Notes: generated by a model not told the origin, from the letters alone. A stretch of 64,000 nucleotides of DNA from Comamonadaceae bacterium (GCA_013297925.1 JAAFJC010000002.1:43403-107402), one strand, 5' to 3'; counted from the first letter of the stretch, positions 54,698 to 63,411 are shown. Translations and numbers: made by a program.

Positions 54698-56149
54698 ATG
54701 AGCGCTGTTTTGAAGCCGATTAAGAATCAAGATTACGAAATTGCTGACCTGTCACTTGCTGGCTGGGGTCAGAAAGAGATCAATATTGCCGAGACGGAAA
54801 TGCCCGGCTTGATGGCCATTCGTGAAGAGTTTGCCAAGAAGAAGCCTTTGAAGGGCGCGCGTATCACCGGCTCGCTGCACATGACGATTCAAACGGCTGT
54901 GCTGGTACAGACGCTAGAAGCTCTGGGCGCTGATGTGCGCTGGGCTTCTTGCAATATTTACTCCACGCAAGATCACGCCGCTGCAGCGCTCGTGGTGGCC
55001 GGCACGCCAGTGTTTGCCTACAAAGGCGAAAACCTCAAAGACTATTGGGATTACACCCATCGCATCTTTGAATTCAGCGGCAAAAAGGGCACGGCTGAAG
55101 AAGGCCCGAACATGATTTTGGACGACGGCGGCGACGCAACGCTCTTGATGCACCTAGGCACCAAGGCCGAGAAAGACATCAAAGTGTTGGCCAAGCCAGG
55201 CAGCGAAGAAGAGATCGAGCTGTTCGCGGCGATCAAGGCTAAGCTCAAAGTTGATCCCACATGGTATTCACGCCGCATCAAAAATATCATCGGCGTGACG
55301 GAAGAGACGACGACGGGTGTGCTGCGCCTGAACGAAATGTCTGCCAAGGGCACGCTCGCTTTCCGCGCGATCAACGTGAACGACAGCGTGACGAAATCCA
55401 AGTTCGACAACCTCTATGGCTGCCGCGAATCCTTGGTTGACGCGATCAAGCGCGCGACCGACGTGATGATTGCTGGCAAAGTGGCCGTGGTGATGGGTTA
55501 TGGCGATGTGGGCAAAGGTTCTGCTCAAGCACTGCGCGCACTCTCCGCACAAGTGTGGGTGACTGAGATTGACCCGATCAACGCTTTGCAAGCCGCGATG
55601 GAAGGCTACAAAGTCGTGACGATGGAATACGCGGCTGACAAAGCCGACATCTTTGTCTCTGCCACCGGCAACAAAGACGTAATCACCTACAAGCACATGG
55701 AGGCCATGAAAGATCAGGCCATCGTTTGTAACATTGGTCACTTCGACAATGAAATTGACGTCGCTTCGCTCTCCAAACTCAAGTGGGAAGAGATCAAGCC
55801 GCAAGTCGATCATGTGATCTTCCCGAAGAAGGGCAAGAACCCAGCCAAGCGCATCATCATGCTGGCCAAAGGCCGTCTGGTGAATTTGGGCTGCGGCACG
55901 GGCCACCCTAGCTTTGTGATGTCTTCTTCGTTTGCGAATCAAACGATTGCACAGATCGAGCTCTTCACCAAGTCCAAAGACTATCAATCTGGCAAGGTGT
56001 ATGTGTTGCCTAAGCATTTGGATGAGAAGGTTGCACGCCTGCACTTGAAGAAAGTGGGCGCGATGCTGACCGAGCTGTCTAAAGAGCAGGCTGATTACAT
56101 CGGCGTGAAAGTGGCTGGGCCTTACAAGGCGGACACGTACCGTTATTAA
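54698..56149 (+). CDS. ahcY: S-adenosylhomocysteine hydrolase (adenosylhomocysteinase)
   Basis: A 483-residue NAD-dependent enzyme, which splits SAH to adenosine and homocysteine and so relieves product inhibition of methyltransferases. NAD loop [19 protein letters not shown]-terminal YKADTYRY supplies the Lys/Tyr that reach the partner subunit. It has the roughly 40-residue insertion typical of bacterial forms (around residue 160). GGAG lies 8 nt before the ATG and the gene is controlled by the SAH riboswitch. It leads a unit with a TlyA-like methylase and metF, linking SAH removal to methionine regeneration. A palindromic repeat separates it from tlyA. Confidence 0.98.
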   Translation: MSAVLKPIKNQDYEIADLSLAGWGQKEINIAETEMPGLMAIREEFAKKKPLKGARITGSLHMTIQTAVLVQTLEALGADVRWASCNIYSTQDHAAAALVVAGTPVFAYKGENLKDYWDYTHRIFEFSGKKGTAEEGPNMILDDGGDATLLMHLGTKAEKDIKVLAKPGSEEEIELFAAIKAKLKVDPTWYSRRIKNIIGVTEETTTGVLRLNEMSAKGTLAFRAINVNDSVTKSKFDNLYGCRESLVDAIKRATDVMIAGKVAVVMGYGDVGKGSAQALRALSAQVWVTEIDPINALQAAMEGYKVVTMEYAADKADIFVSATGNKDVITYKHMEAMKDQAIVCNIGHFDNEIDVASLSKLKWEEIKPQVDHVIFPKKGKNPAKRIIMLAKGRLVNLGCGTGHPSFVMSSSFANQTIAQIELFTKSKDYQSGKVYVLPKHLDEKVARLHLKKVGAMLTELSKEQADYIGVKVAGPYKADTYRY

Positions 56150-56174
56150 GCTCTGACCTTCAGCAAGAAAAATA

Positions 56175-56280
56175 CCGGACGCAGAGGGCGCAAAAGTTAC
56201 GCAGAAGACGCAGAAAAGACAAATCCAAATTTGGGATTCTTTTGCGCCCTCTGCGAAACCTCTGCGACTTCTGCGTCCGG
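56175..56280. repeat. Palindromic ACGCAGAAG dispersed element, copy 3
   Basis: A 106-bp element between ahcY and the tlyA-like gene. Ends CCGGACGCAGAG and CTTCTGCGTCCGG, inner GCGCAAAAGTTACGCAGAAG and an imperfect complementary arm. Flanking AAAAATA and TTTTTG extend the palindrome. Confidence 0.83.
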
Positions 56281-56302
56281 TTTTTGCATTCTGATTTGAC
56301 CC

Positions 56303-57094
56303 ATGCGAGCCGATCAACTTCTTGTTCATCGCGGCTTGGCTGCTTCGCGTAGTCAAGCGCAGCGTTTGATTGACTCGGGTGTGCGTAAGCTCACGCGCGA
56401 GGGGTGGAAGGCTGTTAGCAAAAGCGATGAGTTGTGTGACGATGTTGAGCTGGAATTGCTTAATGCGGCCGAGGCGAGATACGTTTCTCGTGGCGGTTTG
56501 AAGCTGGAAGGTGCGTTGGCGAAAAGCGGCATTGAAGCGCAAGGAAAGCTATGTCTTGACGTTGGTCAAAGCACCGGTGGCTTCACGGATTGCTTGTTGC
56601 AGCACGGTGCGGCCTTTGTCGTCGGTGTGGATGTCGGGCATGCGCAGTTGCATCAGAAGTTGCGTGATGACGAGCGTGTGATCTGCATTGAGAAGATCAA
56701 TGCACGAGAGTTGAATACTCCTGATTTAATAGCGCGTTGCGCAGATTCTATGCCGGCGAACAGCCCATTAAGCCTTAAAAAGCAAGGATTTCAGCTGCTA
56801 GTAGGCGACGTATCGTTTATATCGCAGACTTTGCTCGTGCCGCGCTTTACGGAGCTGCTCATCAAAGGTGCTGATGTGCTCATGCTCGTGAAACCACAGT
56901 TTGAATTGCAGCCCGGTGATTTGGCGAAAGGCGGTATCGTCAAAGATGCTTCGCTCTACGAAAAAGTCGAGCAACGCATTCGCGAGAGCTATCTGCAAGT
57001 CGGCTTCGCAGTTAAAAATTATTTTGAAAGCCCGATTTCGGGCGGAGACGGCAATCGCGAATTCTTCGTGCATGCCGTGAAGGAGTGGCTATGA
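56303..57094 (+). CDS. tlyA: TlyA-family rRNA 2'-O-methyltransferase
   Basis: A 263-residue protein with an N-terminal S4 RNA-binding domain (MRADQLLVHRGLAASRSQAQ) and an RrmJ-like methylase domain: SAM loop CLDVGQSTGGFTDCLLQHG and the catalytic segment MLVKPQFELQPGD. TlyA enzymes methylate 16S/23S rRNA and are often mislabelled hemolysins. Its product SAH is cleared by AhcY upstream. A copy of the dispersed repeat (56729-56757) encodes IARCADSMPANS inside the methylase domain, an insertion relative to what I expect for the family. The stop overlaps the metF start (ATGA). Confidence 0.92.
   Translation: MRADQLLVHRGLAASRSQAQRLIDSGVRKLTREGWKAVSKSDELCDDVELELLNAAEARYVSRGGLKLEGALAKSGIEAQGKLCLDVGQSTGGFTDCLLQHGAAFVVGVDVGHAQLHQKLRDDERVICIEKINARELNTPDLIARCADSMPANSPLSLKKQGFQLLVGDVSFISQTLLVPRFTELLIKGADVLMLVKPQFELQPGDLAKGGIVKDASLYEKVEQRIRESYLQVGFAVKNYFESPISGGDGNREFFVHAVKEWL
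56729..56757 (-). repeat. GCCGGC-type dispersed repeat, inside tlyA
   Basis: Plus strand reads ATAGCGCGTTGCGCA then GATTCTATGCCGGC; in frame it encodes IARCADSMPA, the same phase as the copy in the deacetylase signal peptide. Confidence 0.75.
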
Positions 57095-57924
57095 ACAAAC
57101 TTCCGATCAGTTTTGAATTCTTCCCGCCAAAAACGCCCGAGGGCGCAGAGAAGCTTGTTGCCGTGCGCAAGAAACTCTATGAGCTCAAGCCGCAATTTTT
57201 CAGCGTGACGTATGGCGCTGGTGGTTCCACGCAAGATGGCACGCTGCAAACCGTGCAAGCTATCATTGCAGATGGTTTCGATGCCGCGCCGCATTTCAGT
57301 TGCATTGGGGCGAGCAAAGAGAGCGTGCGCGCACAGCTTGAGTTATTCAAGCAAGCGGGCATCAAGCGTATGGTCGCGCTGCGCGGCGATTTGCCCAGCG
57401 GCTATGGCGCGTTTGGTGAATTCAAATATGCCAGCGAGCTGATTGCTTTCATCCGCGCCGAGACGGGCGATGCGTTTCATATCGAAGTGGGCTGCTATCC
57501 AGAGATGCATCCGCAGGCTAAATCCCCGGAGACGGATTTACTCGCCTACGCGATGAAAGTCAAAGCGGGCGCAAGCAGCGCGATCACGCAATACTTCTTC
57601 AACAGCGATGCCTATTTTCGCTTTGTGGACGATGCCCACAAACTCGGTGCAACGATCCCCGTCGTGCCCGGCATCATGCCGATCACCAATTCATCCCAGC
57701 TCATGCGCTTCTCCGATGCTTGCGGTGCAGAAATCCCCCGCTGGATTCGCACGCGGCTGCAAGCTTTCGGGGATGACACCGCCTCCATCAAATCTTTCGG
57801 CCTCGATGTCGTCACAGATTTGTGCGATCAGTTGCGCAACGCTGGCGTTCCCGGTCTGCATTTCTACAGCATGAACCAAGCAGCAACGGTGACAGAGATT
57901 TGCAAGCGGCTTGATCTGGCTTGA
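57091..57924 (+). CDS. metF: 5,10-methylenetetrahydrofolate reductase
   Basis: A 277-residue FAD enzyme, which makes 5-methyl-THF for homocysteine remethylation. The start segment ISFEFFPPKTPEG, SVTYGAGGSTQDGT and the PVVPGIMPITN segment are diagnostic. The ATG at 57091 has AAGGAG at good spacing and overlaps the tlyA stop; the ORF-track GTG at 57085 is rejected. With ahcY it closes the activated-methyl cycle, so control from the SAH riboswitch through the whole unit is plausible. Confidence 0.97.
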   Translation: MNKLPISFEFFPPKTPEGAEKLVAVRKKLYELKPQFFSVTYGAGGSTQDGTLQTVQAIIADGFDAAPHFSCIGASKESVRAQLELFKQAGIKRMVALRGDLPSGYGAFGEFKYASELIAFIRAETGDAFHIEVGCYPEMHPQAKSPETDLLAYAMKVKAGASSAITQYFFNSDAYFRFVDDAHKLGATIPVVPGIMPITNSSQLMRFSDACGAEIPRWIRTRLQAFGDDTASIKSFGLDVVTDLCDQLRNAGVPGLHFYSMNQAATVTEICKRLDLA

Positions 57925-57939
57925 ATCCCTCGACTGACT

Positions 57940-59730
57940 TCAGCCCATCAAAGGCGTCGAAGTCAATACCTCTTCCATCGTCGTCATCCCATCGGCCACT
58001 CGCAGAGCGGCAGCTAAGCGCAAGGGGCGCATGCCGTCTGTGATGCCTTGCTTGCGGGTGGCATCCATGTTGGCTTCCTTGTTGACCAAGGCTTTGAAGC
58101 TTTCGGTGATGGTGAGCAGCTCATACACGCCCATGCGGCCACGGTAGCCTGTCATGCGGCAATCGACGCAGCCGATCGGCTTGTAGGGCTTGTAGCCGGC
58201 ATTGATCTTCCACGGTTTGATGAGCTCGTTGATCGCATCGGGTGATGCGCTCTCAATGGGTTGCTTGCATTGATCGCAAAGCGTGCGCACGAGGCGCTGG
58301 GCGAGCACGCCGAGCACGGTGGCGTTGATGAGATAAGGCGGAATGCCCAGCTCCATCAGGCGGGCTACGGCGCTGGGTGCGTCGTTGGTGTGCAGGGTGG
58401 AGAAAACGAGGTGGCCTGTGAGCGCCGCTTGCACGGCCATCTCTGCCGTCTCTAAATCGCGGATCTCGCCGACCATGATGATGTCTGGGTCTTGCCGCAT
58501 CAGGGCGCGCAAGCCTTCGGCGAAGCCGAAATCGAGCTGGTGCTGCACCTGCGTTTGGTTGAAGGTAGGCTCGATCATCTCAATCGGATCTTCAATCGAG
58601 CTGACGTTGACTTCCTCTGTGGCCAAGCGCTTGAGCGTGGAATACAGCGTGGTTGTTTTACCAGAGCCCGTGGGGCCGGTGACGAGAATGATGCCGTAGG
58701 GGCGCTTGACGAGCTCTTCCCAGCGCGTGGCATCGTGTTCGGAGAAGCCTAAGCCTTCTAGATCTTTCACGGCGTTGTCTGGATCGAAAATCCGCATCAC
58801 CATTTTTTCGCCGAAGGCGGTGGGCAAGGTGGACAGGCGCATTTCCACCTCATCGCCACGCGGATTCTTCGTCTTGATACGGCCATCCAGCGGGCGGCGC
58901 TTTTCCACCACGTCCATGCGACCGAGCAGCTTGATGCGTGCCACCATCGCATTCATCACTTGCAGCGGCACTTGATACACCGCATGCAACACGCCATCAA
59001 TCCGGAAGCGAATCACGCCTTGCTCGCGGCGCGGCTCTAGGTGAATATCACTGGCGCGTTGATCGAAAGCGTATTGCCAAAGCCAATCGACCACTTGCAC
59101 CACGCCTTGATCGTTCGCATCGAGCTGTTTATTAGTCTTTCCGAGCTCGACCAGTTGCTCAAAGCTCGCGCCTCCAGAGTTGCCGCCTGCTTTGGTGACG
59201 TTGCGCACCGATTTGGCAAGTGCGAAAAACTCTGCCGTGAACTTATGAATATCCTGCGGGCTAGCTACGACCACGCGCACGCTGCGCCTTGCTTGCCGCT
59301 CCACCTCTTCGATCCAATCGGTGATAAAGGGCTGGCTGGTGGCCACCACCACTTGGGTGGGCAACACCTGAACCGGCAAGATGCCATGCCGCTCAGCATA
59401 CGTTGCACTCATCGTCTCCGCCACCTTGCCCACATCCACCTTGAGCGGATCAATGCGGAAATACTCCATGCCAGCTTTGAGCGCTAAGAACTGCGTGAGC
59501 GCTTCGATATCCAGCGGCTTGCCATCCGAAGCGCGCGTGATCGCCACAGCCGCCAGGCGCACCAACGGATGTTGCGCGCTCTCAGCCTTGGAGCAACGAT
59601 CCACCGTGCGCTTGGCCTCTTGCAGCGAGATCACACCATCCGCTTGCAGCCATTGCACGATATGCCGCCAATCCAGCGGGCCACGGTGGGCAATGGAGGT
59701 GGATTTGGCGGGGGTGGCAACGGCGTTCAT
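57940..59730 (-). CDS. GspE/PilB-type secretion ATPase
   Basis: A 596-residue type II secretion/type IV pilus ATPase. The N-terminal domain (about 1-190) is followed by the Walker A GPTGSGKTTTLYSTLK, the Asp box, Walker B IIMVGEIRDLETAEMA and the His box STLHTNDAPSA. The zinc-binding tetracysteine CDQC...CVDC is intact. It powers assembly of pseudopili or pili at the inner membrane. No pilin, GspF or PilC gene is adjacent, so the partner machine is elsewhere. The ATG at 59730 is preferred to the GTG two codons upstream. Confidence 0.9.
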   Translation of the reverse strand: MNAVATPAKSTSIAHRGPLDWRHIVQWLQADGVISLQEAKRTVDRCSKAESAQHPLVRLAAVAITRASDGKPLDIEALTQFLALKAGMEYFRIDPLKVDVGKVAETMSATYAERHGILPVQVLPTQVVVATSQPFITDWIEEVERQARRSVRVVVASPQDIHKFTAEFFALAKSVRNVTKAGGNSGGASFEQLVELGKTNKQLDANDQGVVQVVDWLWQYAFDQRASDIHLEPRREQGVIRFRIDGVLHAVYQVPLQVMNAMVARIKLLGRMDVVEKRRPLDGRIKTKNPRGDEVEMRLSTLPTAFGEKMVMRIFDPDNAVKDLEGLGFSEHDATRWEELVKRPYGIILVTGPTGSGKTTTLYSTLKRLATEEVNVSSIEDPIEMIEPTFNQTQVQHQLDFGFAEGLRALMRQDPDIIMVGEIRDLETAEMAVQAALTGHLVFSTLHTNDAPSAVARLMELGIPPYLINATVLGVLAQRLVRTLCDQCKQPIESASPDAINELIKPWKINAGYKPYKPIGCVDCRMTGYRGRMGVYELLTITESFKALVNKEANMDATRKQGITDGMRPLRLAAALRVADGMTTMEEVLTSTPLMG

Positions 59731-59758
59731 GGGCACATGTTAGCAACTATTTTGGAGG

Positions 59759-60547
59759 CTATTTGACGAGGGGTTTGAGCAGGCGCAGCCACTTGCGGGC
59801 AGGCAGGGCAAACATGGCTTCAATCAGCTCCGCACGCGCGGCCAGCAGATCGCGTTTGGGGCGCGATGGCGTGCGCTGCGCGAGGATCACGGTGTTGCCT
59901 TCTTTGGTGGGCTTGAAGCTCCACACCGCTTCTTCGCCAAAGGCTTTGCTGATCTGCGCGAGGCTCTTGTCAAAGCTGGAGCTGCGGCCAAAAAGATTGA
60001 CTGTCATGATGCCTTCATCGGTGAGCGTGCTGCGCACGGCTTGGTAAAACTCAGCGCTGTCGAGCACCGGGGCTGCGGCTTCGTGGTCATACAAATCCAC
60101 TTGAGCACAATCAATAAAATTATTGCTCAAATCGGAATTTAGCCGGCGTATTTCCTGCGCGGAGCGATCCCAATTTGAGAGCGTCTTCATCGCATCGGCG
60201 AGGATGATGTGCAGGCGCTTATCCTGCGGCGGCAGTTTGAACCAATGCTGACAAGCAGCCACCACAGCCGGATTGATCTCCAAAACCGTGGTGCTCATCT
60301 TCAATGTTTTGTAGCAAGCCTTGGTGATCGTGCCTGCGCCCAAGCCAAGCTGCATGGCGTGGAGTTTTTTCACTTTAACCGGCTCAAAAAACAGCAGCCA
60401 AGCCATCATGCGCTGCACGTATTCGAGTTCAATCTCGAAAGGCTTGTCAATCAACATGCTGCCTTGTACCCATTCTGTGCCGAGGTGTAGATAGCGGATG
60501 CCGCCCATCTCGGACATGTTCACTTGGGGGAGATTGGTTCTTTTCAT
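59759..60547 (-). CDS. Spermidine synthase-like (class I methyltransferase fold) protein
   Basis: A 262-residue protein with a Rossmann-fold SAM-binding-like core: MQLGLGAGTITKACYKTL, then the acidic end of strand 2 in TVLEINPAVV and IILADAMKTL. This is the pattern of spermidine-synthase homologues often found singly in Burkholderiales; the aminopropyl site is not obvious, so activity is uncertain. The ATG at 60547 overlaps the stop of the glycosylase gene (ATGA), which decides it over the ORF-track start (60583). A dispersed-repeat copy (60144-60178) lies within it. Confidence 0.75.
   Translation of the reverse strand: MKRTNLPQVNMSEMGGIRYLHLGTEWVQGSMLIDKPFEIELEYVQRMMAWLLFFEPVKVKKLHAMQLGLGAGTITKACYKTLKMSTTVLEINPAVVAACQHWFKLPPQDKRLHIILADAMKTLSNWDRSAQEIRRLNSDLSNNFIDCAQVDLYDHEAAAPVLDSAEFYQAVRSTLTDEGIMTVNLFGRSSSFDKSLAQISKAFGEEAVWSFKPTKEGNTVILAQRTPSRPKRDLLAARAELIEAMFALPARKWLRLLKPLVK
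60144..60178 (+). repeat. GCCGGC-type dispersed repeat, inside spermidine-synthase-like gene
   Basis: GCCGGCGTATTTCCTGCGC then a diverged arm; on the gene strand it encodes part of SAQEIRRLN, a different phase from the dxr copy. Confidence 0.5.
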
Positions 60548-61062
60548 GAGGTTTTCAAATGTGGAGCGAGTGCTTCTTGCCAAGACAATAGCTTACGCTC
60601 AAAGCTCCAAGAAGCATTTGCAGGGCTGCTGGAGGGAAGTTTGTAGACGGGCAGGCCGAGGGCTTGCGTGTGCTTCGCATGGGAGTAACTCTCGCCGCCA
60701 TTGTGGGCGATGGCTTGAAGTTGCGGGCAGAGCTTTTTCAGGCTGGCCAGATCGTTGAGCTTGGCGTTGCGGATCGCAGAATCGAGCGAGCCTTCGCGCT
60801 CGCAGCTGGCATACATATCCCAGCAGCCTATGCCATTCGCAAGTAGTGCCTTGCTCCTTATTTCATAGCTGCCCGCGCATATTTCTTGCCGGCGAGAGGG
60901 CGAAAAAGCTCTAAAAACGATGCTAAAAACGAGTTTCCAGAAGTGATTTTGCGGATGGCCGTAGTACTGCTGAGTTTCCAGGGATTTCACGCCCGGAAAG
61001 CTGCCGAGGATCAGCACGCGGGTGTTGGGTGCAATCAGCGGCGGCAGGCCATGCAAGATCAC
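60544..61062 (-). CDS. UDG-superfamily DNA glycosylase (family 6 / hypoxanthine-type)
   Basis: A 172-residue DNA glycosylase. Motif 1 RVLILGSFPGVKSLETQQYY and the following GHPQNHFWKL, with ANGIGCWDMYASC and the C-terminal PSSSPANASW, fit UDG family 6, known to remove hypoxanthine from deaminated DNA. The start is a GTG at 61062 that shares bases with the tatD stop (GTGA); the ORF-track start (61242) lies deep inside tatD in another frame and its extra 60 residues are spurious. A dispersed-repeat copy lies within (60865-60893). Coupling to tatD, a 3'-5' exonuclease, suggests a DNA-repair pair. Confidence 0.82.
   Translation of the reverse strand: MILHGLPPLIAPNTRVLILGSFPGVKSLETQQYYGHPQNHFWKLVFSIVFRAFSPSRRQEICAGSYEIRSKALLANGIGCWDMYASCEREGSLDSAIRNAKLNDLASLKKLCPQLQAIAHNGGESYSHAKHTQALGLPVYKLPSSSPANASWSFERKLLSWQEALAPHLKTS
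60865..60893 (-). repeat. GCCGGC-type dispersed repeat, inside glycosylase gene
   Basis: Plus strand ATAGCTGCCCGCGCA then TATTTCTTGCCGGC; on the gene strand it encodes QEICAGSYE, a third phase. Confidence 0.6.
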
Positions 61063-61898
61063 AGCAGGGCTTTCAGCTTGGGCAAGACGCGCGTGGCGTT
61101 CGCTGTGGTTTGTGCCGCCCAGGCCTCGGGGGACACGCCCCGCAGCTCGGCGAGCACTTGCCCAATGCGCGGTAGCTCCAGCGGCGAGTTGATGCCCTGC
61201 GGCTTGCCAGCCGCGCGCTCCTCTGCCGTGGCGTAAATCCACTGCGGAGGAATATCAGGTGCGTCGGTTTCCATCACGATAGCTTCTGCTGACAGGCTTT
61301 TTGCTAAGGCGCGAATGTTTTGCGAGCGCTCGTAAGTCACCGTGCCGCCAAAGCCCAAGCAGAAACCCATCTCGACGAACTGCATCGCCTGTTGCTCAGA
61401 GCCATTGAAGGCATGCGCAATGCCGCCGTGGCTGCCGATCTCGCGCAGGGCGTGTAGCAAGTGATCGGCGCTTTTGCGCACATGCAGGATCACGGGGAGC
61501 ATGTGTTGCTTGGCGATTTTCAGCTGGGCGCGATAGAAAGCCGTTTGCTTCTCGCGCATCGCTTCTGTACACAGCTCAGGCACGAAAAAATCCAAGCCGA
61601 TTTCACCAACGGCGATCAAGCGCGGATCATCGCGATGCTGCATGAGCTGTGCATCAAGCTCAGCCAAGTCTGCCTCTTGAGCTCGCGGCACATAGAGCGG
61701 ATGAATGCCAAAACCGTAAGCTTGATGGTGCGCATGAGCCAGCTCACGCACGGTTGCGAAGTTGCTTGTCTCCACCGCCGGGATCACGCTCATCGCTACA
61801 TTAGTAATAGCGCTTTGCGCAATTAAATCGCCGGCTACCAGCCCATTTCTCTCAAAATCTGGCGCATCCAGATGGCTATGCGTATCAATCCACTTCAT
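61059..61898 (-). CDS. tatD: TatD-family metal-dependent DNase
   Basis: A 279-residue TatD-type TIM-barrel nuclease. The metal-binding residues lie in WIDTHSHLDAPDF, AVGEIGLDFF, PVILHVRKSADHLL, IAHAFNGSEQQA and METDAPDIPP. TatD enzymes act as 3'-5' exonucleases on DNA and RNA. It is the first gene of a tightly overlapped trio with the glycosylase and the spermidine-synthase-like gene. A dispersed-repeat copy (61807-61835) encodes VAGDLIAQSAITNV near the N-terminus. Confidence 0.92.
   Translation of the reverse strand: MKWIDTHSHLDAPDFERNGLVAGDLIAQSAITNVAMSVIPAVETSNFATVRELAHAHHQAYGFGIHPLYVPRAQEADLAELDAQLMQHRDDPRLIAVGEIGLDFFVPELCTEAMREKQTAFYRAQLKIAKQHMLPVILHVRKSADHLLHALREIGSHGGIAHAFNGSEQQAMQFVEMGFCLGFGGTVTYERSQNIRALAKSLSAEAIVMETDAPDIPPQWIYATAEERAAGKPQGINSPLELPRIGQVLAELRGVSPEAWAAQTTANATRVLPKLKALL
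61807..61835 (-). repeat. GCCGGC-type dispersed repeat, inside tatD
   Basis: Gene strand GCCGGCGATTTAATTGCGC then AAAGCGCTAT; it encodes AGDLIAQSAI, the same phase as the copies in dxr, lpxB and the SpoU methylase. Confidence 0.6.
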
Positions 61899-61907
61899 GG
61901 GAGCACA

Positions 61908-62276
61908 TCATGCCGAGCGAAAGATGAAATACACCGCGCCCACCATGCACAGCCCGGCCCAGAGGTAATCGAGCTTGATCGGTTCGTTCAAATAAAACAC
62001 CGCAAAGGGAACAAAGATCGTGAGCGTGATCACTTCTTGCATGATCTTGAGCTGTGCCACGCTGAAACCCGCTTGTTGAAAACCAATGCGATTCGCGGGC
62101 ACTTGCAGCAAGTATTCAAAGAGGGCAATGCCCCAGCTGATGAGCGCGGCGATGTACCAAGGTGCAGTGGCGAGATTCTTCAGATGCCCATACCAAGCGA
62201 TGGTCATGAACACATTGCTGGCGATCAGCAGGCTAATCGTCTGCGCACTGAAGGGCAAGCTGCTGAGCCAGCTCAT
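61908..62276 (-). CDS. DUF486 / DMT-superfamily small membrane protein
   Basis: A 122-residue protein with four hydrophobic helices, half of a drug/metabolite transporter fold. TIAWYGHLKN, SWGIALFEYLLQVPANRIG and FSVAQLKIMQEVITL identify the DUF486 family, whose transport substrate is unknown. Such proteins probably work as dimers in the inner membrane. Its start is directly next to the Bug receptor stop, so they share a transcript. Confidence 0.88.
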   Translation of the reverse strand: MSWLSSLPFSAQTISLLIASNVFMTIAWYGHLKNLATAPWYIAALISWGIALFEYLLQVPANRIGFQQAGFSVAQLKIMQEVITLTIFVPFAVFYLNEPIKLDYLWAGLCMVGAVYFIFRSA

Positions 62277-63239
62277 TTATTCAACAACGATCTTGCGTTG
62301 TTCGATGATGCGTTTCCACTTGGCGCGCTCGTTTTGCGCGAGCGTGGCGAAAGCGGCAGGTGTGCTGGGCGTTGTTTCTGAGCCGAGGCGAGAAAAGCGA
62401 TCTTTCACTTCATTGTCGGTCAGCGCCGCATTCAAGGAACTGTTGATTTTTTGCACGATGTCAGCTGGCATGCCCTTGGGGCCATACAGGCCAAACCATG
62501 TGACGGATTCAAAGCCGGGCAGGGCCTCGGCCACCGTGGGAAGATCAGGTGCGAGTGGCGAGCGCTTCTCGCTCGTGATGGCCAGCGCGCGCAGCTTGCC
62601 GTCTTTCACATGCGGCAAGCCAGAGACGAGCGAGTCAAACAACACATCCACTTTGCCGCTGATCAAATCAGGAATCGCCAGCGCCGTGCCGCGATAGGGG
62701 ATGTGGACGATGAAGGTGCCTGATTGCGCTTTGAAGAGCTCGGAGGTGAGATGCACAATCGTGCCATTGCCACTTGATGCGTAGTTGAGTTTGCCGGGGT
62801 TCTTCTTGGCGAAGGCGATCAATTCGCCCATTGTTTTAGCGGGCGATGACAGCGGCACGAGCACGATATTGGGCGAAGTGGCCACTTGACCGAGCGCTGT
62901 GAAATCGGCTTGCGCGTCGTATGGAATCTTGGCATTGATCACCGGGCCGATGCTGTGCGTGCTCGATGTCGCGAGCAAAATCGTGTAGCCATCCGGTGCG
63001 CTTTGGGCCACAGCTTGTGAGCCAATCGTGCCACCCGCGCCGGGGCGGTTTTCCACCACCACGTTTTGCCCGAGCTTCTCGCCCAGCTTGATCGACAAAG
63101 CCCGCGCCTGCACATCGGTGGCTCCCCCGGCCGGGAAGGGCACGATCATGCGAACGGGTTTGTTCGGGTAGCTTTGGGCAAAGCTTGGCGTGGCGATGGC
63201 TGATGCGGCAAGTGATGAGAGGAGGGTGCGACGTTTCAT
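62277..63239 (-). CDS. Bug-family tripartite tricarboxylate transporter receptor
   Basis: A 320-residue periplasmic solute-binding protein (TctC/Bug family, greatly expanded in Burkholderiales). The signal peptide is MKRRTLLSSLAASAIATPSFAQ-like (cleavage after SFA); YPNKPVRMIVPFPAGGATD and the FDSLVSGLPHVKDGKLRALA segment are typical. It would bind a carboxylate and deliver it to a TctAB permease, none of which is nearby, as is common for orphan Bug proteins. The ATG at 63239 gives the signal peptide; the ORF-track start (63308) adds non-signal residues. Confidence 0.92.
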   Translation of the reverse strand: MKRRTLLSSLAASAIATPSFAQSYPNKPVRMIVPFPAGGATDVQARALSIKLGEKLGQNVVVENRPGAGGTIGSQAVAQSAPDGYTILLATSSTHSIGPVINAKIPYDAQADFTALGQVATSPNIVLVPLSSPAKTMGELIAFAKKNPGKLNYASSGNGTIVHLTSELFKAQSGTFIVHIPYRGTALAIPDLISGKVDVLFDSLVSGLPHVKDGKLRALAITSEKRSPLAPDLPTVAEALPGFESVTWFGLYGPKGMPADIVQKINSSLNAALTDNEVKDRFSRLGSETTPSTPAAFATLAQNERAKWKRIIEQRKIVVE

Positions 63240-63411
63240 GTGGCTCATTATGCGGCAATCGTGCCAAGCTCGCGAAGCTGCTTGAGTGCTTGGCACGTCG
63301 TCAAGCACTCCTCAAATGATAGCTAACTATCTATGTTTCACGTCGGAAAAGTACTCAAAATAATTTTGAATGTTATAGATCACCAGTGCGGCAGAGAGCC
63401 GCACCAGAGGC

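Noticed and set aside
58185-58225. Further copy of the GCCGGC-type repeat in the GspE-like gene
   Set aside because: Only GCCGGCATTGATCT matches; the second half does not, so chance is likely.
63310-63340. Possible repeat copy after the Bug gene (GATAGCTAACTATC)
   Set aside because: A short palindrome only; the GCCGGC core is absent.
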